From: Ancylostoma caninum
Taxonomy: Eukaryota; Nematoda; Chromadorea; Rhabditida; Ancylostomatidae
Length of the DNA stretch: 64,000 nt
Assembly (NCBI GenBank): GCA_037903475.1
Contig: JBAJFG010000140.1
Span: forward strand, 1,798,001 to 1,862,000
Direction of reading: 5' to 3'
The translations under genes were made by a program, and so were the position numbers. Below are positions 1 through 9,916 of the stretch, piece after piece. The notes beneath the pieces are model-generated. The model ran no database searches and was not told the origin of the DNA. It saw only the letters and a program-made list of their open reading frames with translations. How positions within the stretch are numbered: position 1 is the stretch's first letter; the number at the start of each line of letters is the position of its first letter.

Positions 1-424
1 TACCTTGGTTGGAAAAAACCCTGATAAAAATAGATGGTCCGACGACCGTATACATGGTTGCCAATGAATAACAACGGTGAAAACAACACAAAGAATGATC
101 ACCCACTTGTTGAGATTCTGCGGTGAAAGGTAACGTCATTGAGGAGACCCACACAGCGATGCACCACTTTACCACCCACTTTACCATCAATAAACGGCAC
201 CAGATGCCTCGATTTCCAGTATTTACCACGGTATTTGGTGCAATTTCAAGATTATTCATGAAGTTCGAGACTTCACACGCTCCAGAAAAGGCCAGCCTAA
301 AATTTCTGTGGCTGCCGCATCCAAAGGTTCCTAAAGTTTCAAGCTAGTTGTAGTCACAGCCTGAAATTGCTGCTTTTGCCGAGAAAAATGCCTGTTTTTT
401 TTTTTCAAAAATTCGCCATTTCAG

Positions 425-539
425 ATACTTCTACAGCAAAAGCTTCAAGAACTGCATGCTGTTCACCTACTACGGACGAGATGGCAACGCTAACAATTTC
501 GAGACTTACAACGAATGCAAAGCGATGTGCATGTCTTAG
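425..539 (+). CDS. Kunitz/BPTI protease-inhibitor domain, last exon (partial gene)
   Basis: The exon follows a polypyrimidine acceptor (ttcgccatttcag) and enters with one base completing a codon, probably Arg. It then reads YFYSKSFKNC, MLFTYYGRDGNANNFETY and NECKAMCMS before TAG. This is the C-terminal half of a Kunitz domain: the YFY strand, the GNANNF core and the closing CxxxC are all present. The family binds serine proteases in the active site and is secreted; in parasitic nematodes it is often expanded. The cysteine expected two residues before GN is replaced (GRDGN instead of GGCxGN), so the disulfide joining the inhibitory loop to the core would be absent. The first half of the domain and the signal peptide are not visible in bases 1-424 and probably lie to the left of the window. 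A possible polyA signal follows at 576. Domain identity is confident; expression is not shown. Confidence 0.8.
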
Positions 540-575
540 AATATCTAGTTTAGTTTTCTTATTGAGTGTACATAA

Positions 576-581
576 AATAAA
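576..581 (+). terminator. AATAAA polyadenylation signal of the Kunitz gene
   Basis: A canonical AATAAA lies 36 bases after the Kunitz stop codon, a normal distance for a nematode 3' UTR. Confidence 0.6.
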
Positions 582-1614
582 GATAACTAGATCGGCAAGT
601 TTATTATTGTAAGCAATAGACAATATGCGTAAAGATTCTTCGCTACAAACGAGAAAACACACCACTAATGAGAAACGAATAGTTGTAGGTACAGGAAGAC
701 ATTGAGTGTGGATCGCACTGATCACATGTTGAACGGCGGCGGAATATGCTGGAATTGCATCTGAAATTGGGAAGCTCTGAGATCACATAAAAGTTCCTCT
801 GAAATTGATGTTGTATTTTCTCCAGCTACTGTTGAGCTGAGCTACATATGTATCGAGATAGAAGAAAAAGACACAGGCTCCTTTTTTTGCTTTGTCGCGT
901 TCAGTAAAATAATTACCATGAAAGGTAATCCAATTGCTCTTTTCCTTTCCTGACAAGGGCATCACTGGCAAAACTTCACTTTTTTATCTTATCCAGTAGC
1001 AAATGATGCAAAAAAGTTTTAGTACCATGTTGGATTACAGTTGAGATTAATCAAGGACTGCCGCTATTTGATGAAGTAAATGGCTCCGATATTTTTCCTA
1101 GTTAGTGAGTTCCTGGGATATATATTAATTTCTTTTCTTTTTTTTCTTTTTTTTTTCTTAATTTCGCATTCAGTACCTATGTTTTTCGGGACTGTTCAGT
1201 TTTCGTTTCGTGAATAACTCTTTAAAGGAAACCAAACATAAAATTAGGTTTCCTCCCTCACCACCACACTGCATTCAAAAATATACCGAGGAATGTCAGC
1301 GTAAATTTTGCAAGCCGCTAAATATCACTAGTTTCCACAGGGGCCACTGATAATAGTCCTCATTTCTTCCTCATTAAATTCAAGTGAATCACAGATTATC
1401 GGGACATTCCAGGACATTCTCTTATTAAAATTGCGGATATTCTGGGTAAATCAAAACTGCAACTCAATCTACATGCGAGTTATTCTCATTTTTCTGCTAT
1501 TTTTTAACCTACAGAAAGCCTACCGCACTGACAGTTCCATACCGAGCGCTACTGTGAAAGTTTCAGGCCAGGAAAAAAAGATGAAAAGCAGGTCAGCAAA
1601 CCCTGCACAAATAA
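582..1614. other. Intergenic stretch, no gene seen
   Basis: AT-rich sequence with a pyrimidine run around 1130-1160. No exon with a recognisable protein motif was found. The end nearest the LINE (about 1430-1614) may be decayed LINE sequence upstream of the reverse transcriptase, but it is interrupted by stops. Confidence 0.5.
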
Positions 1615-3504
1615 CCATTCGCTGCTTGCTCTTTGCAGCTGTTAAGAGATCCCCGAAGGGTAATCATTACTAGTGATCCCGCTAAAGCCGAAGTGCTTGC
1701 AGACGTTTTTGCTCAGTCCTTTTCTAGTGAGTCTGTGAATACCCATACACATTTTTCTAGGTTATTTCCTTCCATGACCGATTCGATATGGTTTCACAGT
1801 GATGAAATCTACTCTCTGCTTGTCAAGTGGCCAGCTGGATTTTCGCTTACTCCTGACCTCATCCCGCTATCCTTCATTAAAAAGGTGGCATGTTTAATCG
1901 CTAGACCGCTCGAATATATCTACAATCTTAGTTTCATGAACGCTGAAGTGCCAGCAAGATGGAAACTTTCGTTTGTTACTCCCATACCAAAGAAGCCTCC
2001 CAGTTCTTGCCCGTTTAATTATAGACCGGTTAGCATTACGTCTGTCTTTTCAAGACTTTTCGAAAAGATCCTCGAGAAACGAATCGAAAAGCACCTTGAC
2101 GATAATTCCATCATTTCTCCGGTTCAGCATGGGTTCCAGAAGGGGAAATCCACCATCACGGCCATGCTTCAATCGCTTAACGATTGGACCGCCTCTCTTG
2201 ATGAGGGTTCTTCTGTAGATGTAATTTATCTGGACTTTTCGAAAGCTTTTGATAAGGTTCAGCATGGACGGCTAATCGGAAGGCTCAATATGGTTGGTAT
2301 TCATCCACGTATTGTGAAGTGGATACAAGCATTTTTGTCGGGCAGGAAAATGATCGTACGTGTTAATGATGCTTTTTCTTCTCCAAGAAACGTAATAAGT
2401 GGAGTACCCCAAGGGGGGGTTTTATCGCCCATTTTATTTTGCATTTATACTCACGACTTACCTCAATTAATTTCCTCGGTAGATATCAAATGTTGTGCAT
2501 TAGCCGATGACTTAAAGCTGTATCATCAGATAAAAGCAGAACGGGATTGTCTAGCACTTCAAAACGCTATTACATTAGTTGAAAACTGGTCCAAGCAGTG
2601 GATGCTCCCACTTTCCAGCGAGAAGACGAGGTTACTCCGGCTGGGGAGTAGGAATATACCCTTCGTTTACTCGATCGGTGGGTGTCCCATTACCGAATCT
2701 GAATCCGTCAAAGACTTAGGATTCTTAGTAACCAAAGATTTAAGCTTTGACTCTCATTGCGAGCGAATTTCTGTTAAGGCACATAGGATGGTGCATAATA
2801 TTTTTAGAGCTCTCAGCACTAAGGATCCTTCCGTTTTGCTTCGCACTTTTAAAACATATGTCAGACCCATCCTTGAGTATGGCACCGTCATCTTCAGTCC
2901 TCATAAAAGGCGAACTATTGATAAGTTGGAGAAAGTTCAGAACAGCTTTACGAGAAAACTGATGATTAGAATCCTTGGCTATATGTATGACGGAATTCCT
3001 CCTTCCAGGGATAGGAACGCCAACTTCAATCTGCCTTCTCTCGTTAAAAGAAGAAGACGGTTTGATCTCATTACATACTATAAGCTACTTAATGGGCTCT
3101 GCGGTGTTCACCCAAGCGTGTTCTGTACTGTTAGGCAATCCAATACTAGAGGACCCTCGTGCAAAGTGGTGGTTCCTAGGGCAAGGACTAATTGTCGGTC
3201 TCATTTTTTCAGCAATCGTGCCAGTTCTGCGTTTCTAGCGCTTAGCAAAAGAGTTCCTATCCCTCCAAAATTAGGGACTTTCAAGAAGATCGTAGACAAA
3301 TACCTAGATCCGTGATGTTACTTTTCCAGCACTATTATTATATTACAGTTTATCGACGTTTCTTTGATGGTATCTGTTTTATTCTATTTTGTTAGCATAG
3401 TTGCTGGTACCACACGGGAATTTTATCATTACTCAAGGTTCTTTGTTTGTTGAGTTTTGTTTCACATGAGCCTGCTCATGTAATAAATGAAATGAAATGA
3501 AATA
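1615..3504 (+). mobile_element. CR1-like non-LTR retrotransposon, 5'-truncated
   Basis: The element consists of a reverse transcriptase ORF, a short 3' UTR and a tail of AAATG-type tandem repeats (3485-3504). A short tandem-repeat tail instead of poly(A) is characteristic of the CR1 clade. No apurinic endonuclease domain is found upstream, so the copy is truncated at its 5' end, as usual for LINEs. The 5' boundary is uncertain. It lies between the Kunitz exon and the 3' end of the homeobox gene. Confidence 0.85.
1633..3315 (+). CDS. CR1-type reverse transcriptase (LINE ORF2 C-terminal part)
   Basis: The 560-codon reading frame has no stop or frameshift. It opens at 1615 just after a stop; 1633 is a TTG and not a proven start, so the protein is the open C-terminal portion of ORF2. 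Reverse transcriptase motifs appear in order: PKKPPSSCPFNYRPVSI near residue 115, catalytic motif A YLDFSKAFDKV near 199, SGVPQGGVLSP near 256, and catalytic motif C ALADDLKLY near 289 with both aspartates intact. A thumb region follows (VKDLGFLVTKDLSFDSHC), then a C-terminal part typical of CR1 (FTRKLMIRILGY, ending GTFKKIVDKYL). In life it would copy element RNA at a nicked chromosomal target. The clean frame suggests a recent insertion. With no endonuclease present, this copy is presumably not autonomous. Confidence 0.9.
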   Translation: MQLLRDPRRVIITSDPAKAEVLADVFAQSFSSESVNTHTHFSRLFPSMTDSIWFHSDEIYSLLVKWPAGFSLTPDLIPLSFIKKVACLIARPLEYIYNLSFMNAEVPARWKLSFVTPIPKKPPSSCPFNYRPVSITSVFSRLFEKILEKRIEKHLDDNSIISPVQHGFQKGKSTITAMLQSLNDWTASLDEGSSVDVIYLDFSKAFDKVQHGRLIGRLNMVGIHPRIVKWIQAFLSGRKMIVRVNDAFSSPRNVISGVPQGGVLSPILFCIYTHDLPQLISSVDIKCCALADDLKLYHQIKAERDCLALQNAITLVENWSKQWMLPLSSEKTRLLRLGSRNIPFVYSIGGCPITESESVKDLGFLVTKDLSFDSHCERISVKAHRMVHNIFRALSTKDPSVLLRTFKTYVRPILEYGTVIFSPHKRRTIDKLEKVQNSFTRKLMIRILGYMYDGIPPSRDRNANFNLPSLVKRRRRFDLITYYKLLNGLCGVHPSVFCTVRQSNTRGPSCKVVVPRARTNCRSHFFSNRASSAFLALSKRVPIPPKLGTFKKIVDKYLDP

Positions 3505-3750
3505 ATCACCAGAACTGCAGTAATGATTCTGAAGGTCATCGACCGTGATGATGAGAACTGGGGGTCCTCTTCTGTGTCTGCAAATGTGAAGTGCCGGCAG
3601 CAGTTCAAGTGCACTCAAAGTGAGACGACCTTGATAGCTTATTATAGTAATTAATTGGATTTGCAACCAACTGTCAGTTGTGAAAGTGCAAATGTGCTCT
3701 CGGCATCCCCCCCCCGCGCCCACCCTCCCCTCACCCCCGTCTCACCCGTC
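3505..3750. other. Short intergenic stretch between LINE and homeobox gene
   Basis: Contains a C-rich run (3707-3750). An open minus-strand frame across 3433-3723 has no recognisable domain and was not called. Confidence 0.4.
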
Positions 3751-6700
3751 TCATGGAATTCCTTGATCAGCGATTGGGTAGCTATGTGACTGCACTGCTT
3801 CTAGGAATTTGGAGGTGTGGCGCTTTTTATAAGCCATCATCTTCAATGAAATCGCCTACAAATCTAGTTTATGATAAAAACGACGTATGAAGTATTGGCT
3901 GTTTCTCGCCTAAGAGTCCTAGCTATGGCAAAACGTAACCCAAGCACCTCAACAATTGCATAACATATGTGTCGTCTTTGTCCAAATCGGCTTAAAGGAT
4001 TTAGTAACCCAATAGCCTTCAGTAAAGCACATGTGAACTCGCTCCTTAAAGGTCAACTACTCTTGCACAAACATTGTTACAACCATACACACACCTTCTG
4101 CCTACTCCTGTCTTTCAGCAAACAAAGCTCGGAAATATTTTAAAATTCGACCTCTCAAGAAAGATCTCGAAAGCTGGTCAAACCTGTAGTTTTATCAACG
4201 TTCGCATACACGTTTCAGTTAGTTTTATGAAAACGCATGTGCAAAAAGACAAGCATCATCAGCCAGAAGTTGCTATGAAACATTTTTTGCTAGCTTAATA
4301 TACTATTAATATTAGGTTGTTGCGAAAGTTTCCCCCACTTTCAGCCTTCCTTTTCAAATTAGTTTTTCTTTTTCAGCACAACTGACAATTACGCTATATA
4401 TGTGCCATCATTGTTGACAAGGACTCCTGCACTGACAATAGGGTTTATTGGCAGCAGGTTTCAATAAGCTGATCTTCCGCAACTCCACCAGTTATTGAAA
4501 ATGGCCTTAGTCTTAGCCTTAGGAGGTAGTTCGAGCCACCCACATTTTCCCTTGTGATTTACATAAGGAGCCCACTTTTCGTCATTGGCAACCGAGTTGG
4601 GGAACCGAGCGCAAAAGTCTGTACAAAGCTAGAAAGTTAAAGCGTGAGCCCAGTACGAAGCTGGTGACGGCTCAGACCACAATAAACAGATGCGCTACAT
4701 TTGCTTCTCTCTTCGAAGCGGTGTAGATGAAAACTACCCATGATTTCTCTTCAATCCTCTCCACGAGGCGCTCGTGATTCACTTCATCTTACCGGCTGGA
4801 GCGTGGTTTGTTTTAAGTCCAAGCCGCCGTCTCTTAACTTGCGGAACCAAATCTTCACCGTTTACTAAGAGGTAGAGGAGAGATCTATTGTAAGGCTACG
4901 TTTTTTGGAGCATCGCTTTGGTTGCTGCGTTTTCTCAGCTCGCAAAGCTGGAACAGCAGAACATGTTTGTAGTCAATGACGATTTTTTTCGGTGATAATC
5001 GCAACGGAATGGTGTGACAAAAATAGGTATAGGGAGGCTACTGACCGACCTTTATATACAGTACTGCTCGTAATCCTTGCAAAAAGGACGCGCGCGACGC
5101 ACTAACATGCCGCAAAGTGTCTCCCCTTCGTAATTTTCTTAGAAATAAGAACCTCCAATTTTTTCTGAATATATGGATTCTCTGTGTTACAACGGATCGA
5201 ATGATTCATGAATTTTTCAATGCTGTTCTCTATACCGGTAGAAAACATTACTACAAATTTAAGCAGTCTTCTTCGGACCTGACCGCCATAATCCAGAGTG
5301 ATCAAAATACTACGTTTTTAATGGTATTTTCTGCAGAGAAAAAACACGATGCTGGAAAGTTCATATACCATAAGATTTGTCATGAAATGCACAATTTGGC
5401 TTTTCATGATAAATTGGAATTGGTTTCATTTTAAGGATGTTATGAAAGAGCGACGGTTTAACGCGTCGCGCCCGTCCTAGCAGTATTGTATGTTTTAGAT
5501 AGAAAGTTCCAGAGCAATCTTGAAAAATCTGGAAAGTGAGCGGCGGGAAACTTTCGCGACAACCTAATATTTAACCTGGTAATTCACACTACACATGTAC
5601 ATGCTTAAACAAGATGGATAGAGTCTAGGACGTAAAGATGACTTACTGGTGGTTGATGATATTGCACAAACGATGGATACGGTGCGTAGGAAGTCGAATG
5701 TGGAGGAAAGAAGTTGGCGAACACGCTTCCTGGCGTCCATGCTGAAGAAGAACAACATTTATTTGGTATAAAAGTGACACAGAAACTGACAGCAAACTGG
5801 CAGTCCAGTCGCCAATCGAAAATGCATTTATGAGTGTTTGAACGATGTGTATTACAAAATTTTGAAAAAGTAGTATGGAAGAATACTATGTATCTCATTA
5901 AAAACCAAGCTTTTTTTGAAACGTCTTTTAGACCACCCTCCCAAAGTAATCTGAATCTTCTGAAATTTCTTAAAATGAAAAGCATCTTCCGCTTTCCGAT
6001 GGTACTACGACAAGTTCAGTGATACGACACTCTTGTTTTTTGGGCTCCAAGTTCCTTCAAGACTTGGATTTTTAGCTCCGCACATCGGTTTCTCATACAT
6101 AGATCTATGAAAGATTTTGAAAAGCAAGGAAAGTTCAGTCGCGTGATTCTAAAACGGCGTCATCAACCAGTAAATATTGAAGCAAACAAAACGGTAAATT
6201 ATAAAACTTTTCCTTTCTTGTTAATCTTTTCTTGAAGACACCCTTTCAGATATAATTTGGAGGCAAACTTTCAAAAAAGAAGATTCGTTGCGCTCACTGA
6301 ATATAGTGTTTTCCTTAGGTGTTGTATTGTTCGGCACAGGAGGTGGAGTGCCATCGCCGCTCTGATTCCTCATGCGTTTTCGCTGTTTTGCCCGCCGGTT
6401 TTTGAACCATACCTGGAAGGATTATTTCTACATATGTATACATGCTTGTGTACGTATGTTACACAATTCAGGCCCCTAGGGAGCCAAAATCGAGTTTATG
6501 GATCCGCTCAGGAGTTTTAATCCGTTACTAAGTAGTTTCTCAATATCTGACTATCTGGCACGGTCTAGCTATGCTCATACATGAAATGAGATATATTCAT
6601 TTCGTTTTCAATTAAAATGTACGAATCGGTGTGTTCATGACTATCAAAAACTAGAAGAATTTTCAAAATTAAGGACAGGAGAAGTGGGGGGGGGGGAGAA

Positions 6701-9700
6701 AAAAAGAGAAGTGGGGGGGGAGGAGAAAAAAAGCAAACATGAGAGGATAGCATAACATTCAGAAGATGGCGCGACCCTCAATGGGCTGAGTATGCTTAAG
6801 CTGATAGTAAATATTTCTATCTTCTAGTTCTGCTCTGAACAGACTTCAGGGGCCCCAAAATTCTCTCCTGAATGTTAAGGAAACCACGCAACTTCTCATC
6901 CAGGTGTCAATGACCTATTAACCCTGTGCACTACCGTAACTCGTTGGCTTATGGTGTTTGCGCAGTGGTTTAGTGCCAGCGACTTCGTCGGGCGTCGGCA
7001 AATGTTTGAAGTGCGCAATAGAGAGGAAGCCCGGGGATTAGAGCACGCATCTGTTCTAACCGAAAACACGTGTACCTAGCGAATTAACGATGTTATGAGA
7101 GGGCATCGATGATCATGCACGGAGTCAAGCCGCTTGTCGACACTGTCACATGAAAAAGTTGAGCAGTTCTGCAATTACACAACAGCGCAGATTACTGTTT
7201 CTTTGGGAAATTCAGATAGGATGCCGGAAGCCGAAAATCCCGGTGAAGCAACCACAGCTCCAGAATTCGTTACGGTTCTTGATAGCAACCACAGGATCTG
7301 TACCGAACACCTGCGTACGTGCAAATAGTACAGTACCCCCAGCGAAGCGGAAAGGCAATAAACACCATCGTTAATGGTGGAGTATCACAATACCCAGGGA
7401 TATGGACGTAGGCATGCCCTTGCTTCAGTTATTAACGTAATCATATGGATATCTAGTTGTGAAGTAGGTCACCAAGAGATCCACGGGTGGACAAGCCAGG
7501 GGGATAACTTCAGGCAATTCCGGAGCAATTCGAGGTAGAGGTAAGCATGGGAAGGATCGATGGAATTGTTCGCATGGTCGCTACTCAGAGAAAACCTCAG
7601 GCTATTTCACGTGTCTATAAGTGGTGGGGATCCAAGCAGATTTAGAGGCAAATCCAAACCTTTGCTCTTTGCAAACCCTCTCGAATACTTCTCGGCATTT
7701 CTATCTGTTACAGGTAAATTTGTTGATGTAAAGCATTAATATGGCCGCCTCGACTTATTCCTTCAGGCTCCCTTGACCCATTTTTTCACCTCTCCGTATG
7801 GTCTTATTAAGATGAAGGAAATATTTTGTTCATGCAAGCGCAAATTTCTTCCATCGTCAATATAAAGGGAGCGGAAAAAGTATTGGTAGTGAAATAAATC
7901 TCTACAACAACGCCACAGATACAGTTACTACAATAATTTTTATTGAGTAAGACTAAGAACTAAGTGACAATTGACATTCTATCATTCATCTTCAATTCGG
8001 TCTCCTTTTGTCACGATACAGTCGCTGAGATGGCGCGAAGGCATCCACGGTGCGCCGTAGGTAGTCTTCATCGAGACTGTTACATTCACAGGTTAAAGCA
8101 GCTTTTAAAGAAGCGATGATAATGTGTGGTTTAGCACAGAGCCTTGCTTGCTCCCATACTGGAAGATCAAATGAATCATTACTGTTTGGTGGCTGGTTTT
8201 GAAAAGAAACGAAAGCGCAGGTTTGCTTGGGGCCCACTGTTGCGTTTTGCGAACCGTATGGGATGGAGATTAATCTTTCTGGAACACTTATGGATTGTTT
8301 TCAAAATGAGAATTTAGCTATGGGAAAACACAAATAAAGTGTTCTACGTCGTTCAAAAAAACGCATGAAAACATTAAGAAAAAATTATCAATACTTTTTC
8401 CGCACCCTGTGGAATGTTCCAGCTCCAGTGGACAAAGTAAAATCCGTGCTATTCCTGTTTTTACTGCGGTTAGAGCAAAGAGTCGCTTATAGGCGTCTAT
8501 ATGTACAGCGCTACTCGTAGGGAATCTTTCATGTTAAAGCCTACCCTCAAATCGTAGCGAAGAAGCGCTGAGACTTTTAGGAAGACTTCGACAAGAGATG
8601 AATACATAAAACCACCCAAACAAACACTAACCCAAACACAAAGAACGAGATTTGTAGAAATAGAAATGAGAGTGGAAAGAAGATTTCAGTGGCTGGGAAA
8701 ATGAGCAGAGCATGAAAATTCCTAGAAGGAGCAGGAATAAGATTCGAATTAGTTGGTGTTTGCAAGAGTTTGGCGATGGTAGTACGATAAAAATAGTAGG
8801 TTTCAGATAGAAACCAGATAGAAAGCAGACAGAAAAGAGGGAAAAGGCTAATATTCTTCCGTTTCTATCCGGTGTGGTCTAGGATGAGGAGGTGTTATGA
8901 CTTATGAAGGAAGTTTAGGACGCTAACCTAGCAGACTGGAATAGAACTGAGCTTCTGAAGTGATGAGGACAGTACACTAATGATGTAAGATGAATACCAT
9001 CATCAAAATGCCAATTTTTTCCATTAAAAAAACTTTATATTCACCGCAAGCACCATTTCTGGATGCTAGGTAATAAATGTTTGTGCTGTTGAAAGCAATT
9101 CTCCACTTTTTGCGGCGAATGCCTGATTAAATAGATTGTGTGAGCAATCTTCTCTAGGCAATATTTTATTTTATTGCTTGTTTATGATATTTCTCATTAT
9201 GTTACTACTTTTTTATATTTTATCCTTTGGAAAAAAGCATACGAGAATTTCAAGGTGCTGTTTCTTTTTGCTATTGAAACACAACCTGAGTAATGCGCTA
9301 GCTCTAGTAATTAGACATTTAGATGCAACCATACCTGTATTCTTGCTTCCGGAAGCTGAGTTTCTCTAGCCAGTCTTTCCCTTTGGGCAATGTCTGGATA
9401 GTGACACTGTTCGAATGTCTTTTCCAGCTGATCAAGCTGGTCCTCACTGAATGCTGTGCGATTTCGTCGTGTGCGACGGTCAGACGTCGGAGACGACGCT
9501 TCTGAATGCATCTGTTTCAAAAGAAGGGAAAGCAGATTAAACTAAGCAGGTTCGGGGCTGAAGACGCATACGAAACTTTCTTCTGGAAAGCAGTTTGGCA
9601 GAAACAAGGCTTTTGCGCCTGTTTTCTGGGGAAAATGGGCGGTTACTGAATAACGAATGTGGCATTCCCCATATAAAGGGTCTAAGCAAAACAATGTATC

Positions 9701-9916
9701 TACAGTAGAGTTGTTTTTCTATTTCTTGGGGGTTCCACTTCTTCAGAGACCTCCAGCCCACAAATCTATGCAGCTCACAAACATCTCACCTGAACTCCTC
9801 AGCTGCTGCGAAAACCCTTCAAACGGGTATTGTAGCTGCATCATCGTGGCGAACACCAGCTGCTGAAGAGCATTCGCCTCGTCGACACGCCTCCGCTTCG
9901 ACTCATCGGCTGCCAT
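3751..9916 (-). CDS. Paired-like (K50) homeodomain transcription factor, Dmbx-like
   Basis: Five exons with matching phases: 9790-9916, 9335-9501, 6298-6412, 5647-5741 and, less surely, 3751-3789 (180 aa). The N-terminus has KRRR; the homeodomain starts in exon 2 ([34 protein letters not shown]) and finishes in exon 3 ([13 protein letters not shown]). The split at codon 46/47 is a classical intron site in paired-type homeoboxes. Position 50 is lysine (WFKNR), as in Otx, Gsc, Pitx and Dmbx, so bicoid-class sites (TAATCC) are the expected target. RTAF, LEKTF and LPEAR resemble Dmbx most, but orthology is inference. Exon 4 is aromatic and proline rich ([25 protein letters not shown]). I chose the ATG at 9916; an in-frame ATG at 9973 would add MHISANRSGR. 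A CCAAT box (ATTGG, 9956-9960) lies just upstream of 9916. The protein acts in the nucleus. Confidence 0.85.
4312..5567 (-). mobile_element. Degenerate mariner element (host of a nested MITE)
   Basis: Terminal inverted repeats TTAGGTTGTTGCGAAAGTTT (left) and its near-perfect complement at the right end are flanked by TA duplications (4310-4311, 5568-5569). TTAGGTTG is the usual mariner terminus. On the minus strand, frameshifted transposase pieces remain: [13 protein letters not shown] (helix-turn-helix region) around 4840, [13 protein letters not shown] around 4580 and WWSCGR around 4480. Removing the nested MITE leaves about 0.8 kb, so the copy is also internally deleted. It sits in the last intron of the homeobox gene. 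Similar mariners are known from hookworms; no specific family is assigned. Confidence 0.85.
5059..5488. mobile_element. 430 bp Tc1-type MITE nested in the mariner
   Basis: Ends are CAGTACTGCTCGTAATCC (left) and GTCCTAGCAGTATTG (right), imperfect inverted repeats flanked by TA on both sides. A TA target plus a CAGT start matches Tc1-like elements. The subterminal GCGCGACGC / GCGTCGCGC blocks also pair. The body is closely related to 29095-29460 in inverted orientation, showing a multicopy family. The open frames inside have no recognisable protein domain. Confidence 0.75.
7866..8408 (-). mobile_element. Deleted mariner/maT-type element with transposase C-terminus
   Basis: Inverted ends GGGAGCGGAAAAAGTATTG and CAATACTTTTTCCGCACCC bound about 0.54 kb. 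Inside, on the minus strand (7992-8237), an open frame reads [21 protein letters not shown] then [14 protein letters not shown], which matches the tail of mariner/maT transposases (CxKPH, LKxxL, LRxxVDAF). The catalytic region is gone, so this is a non-autonomous deletion derivative. It lies in intron 2 of the homeobox gene. Exact ends and target duplication are unclear. Confidence 0.7.

Noticed and set aside
120..347. Upstream Kunitz exon at 123-347
   Set aside because: The frame has no cysteine pattern or signal peptide, so it does not supply the first half of the domain.
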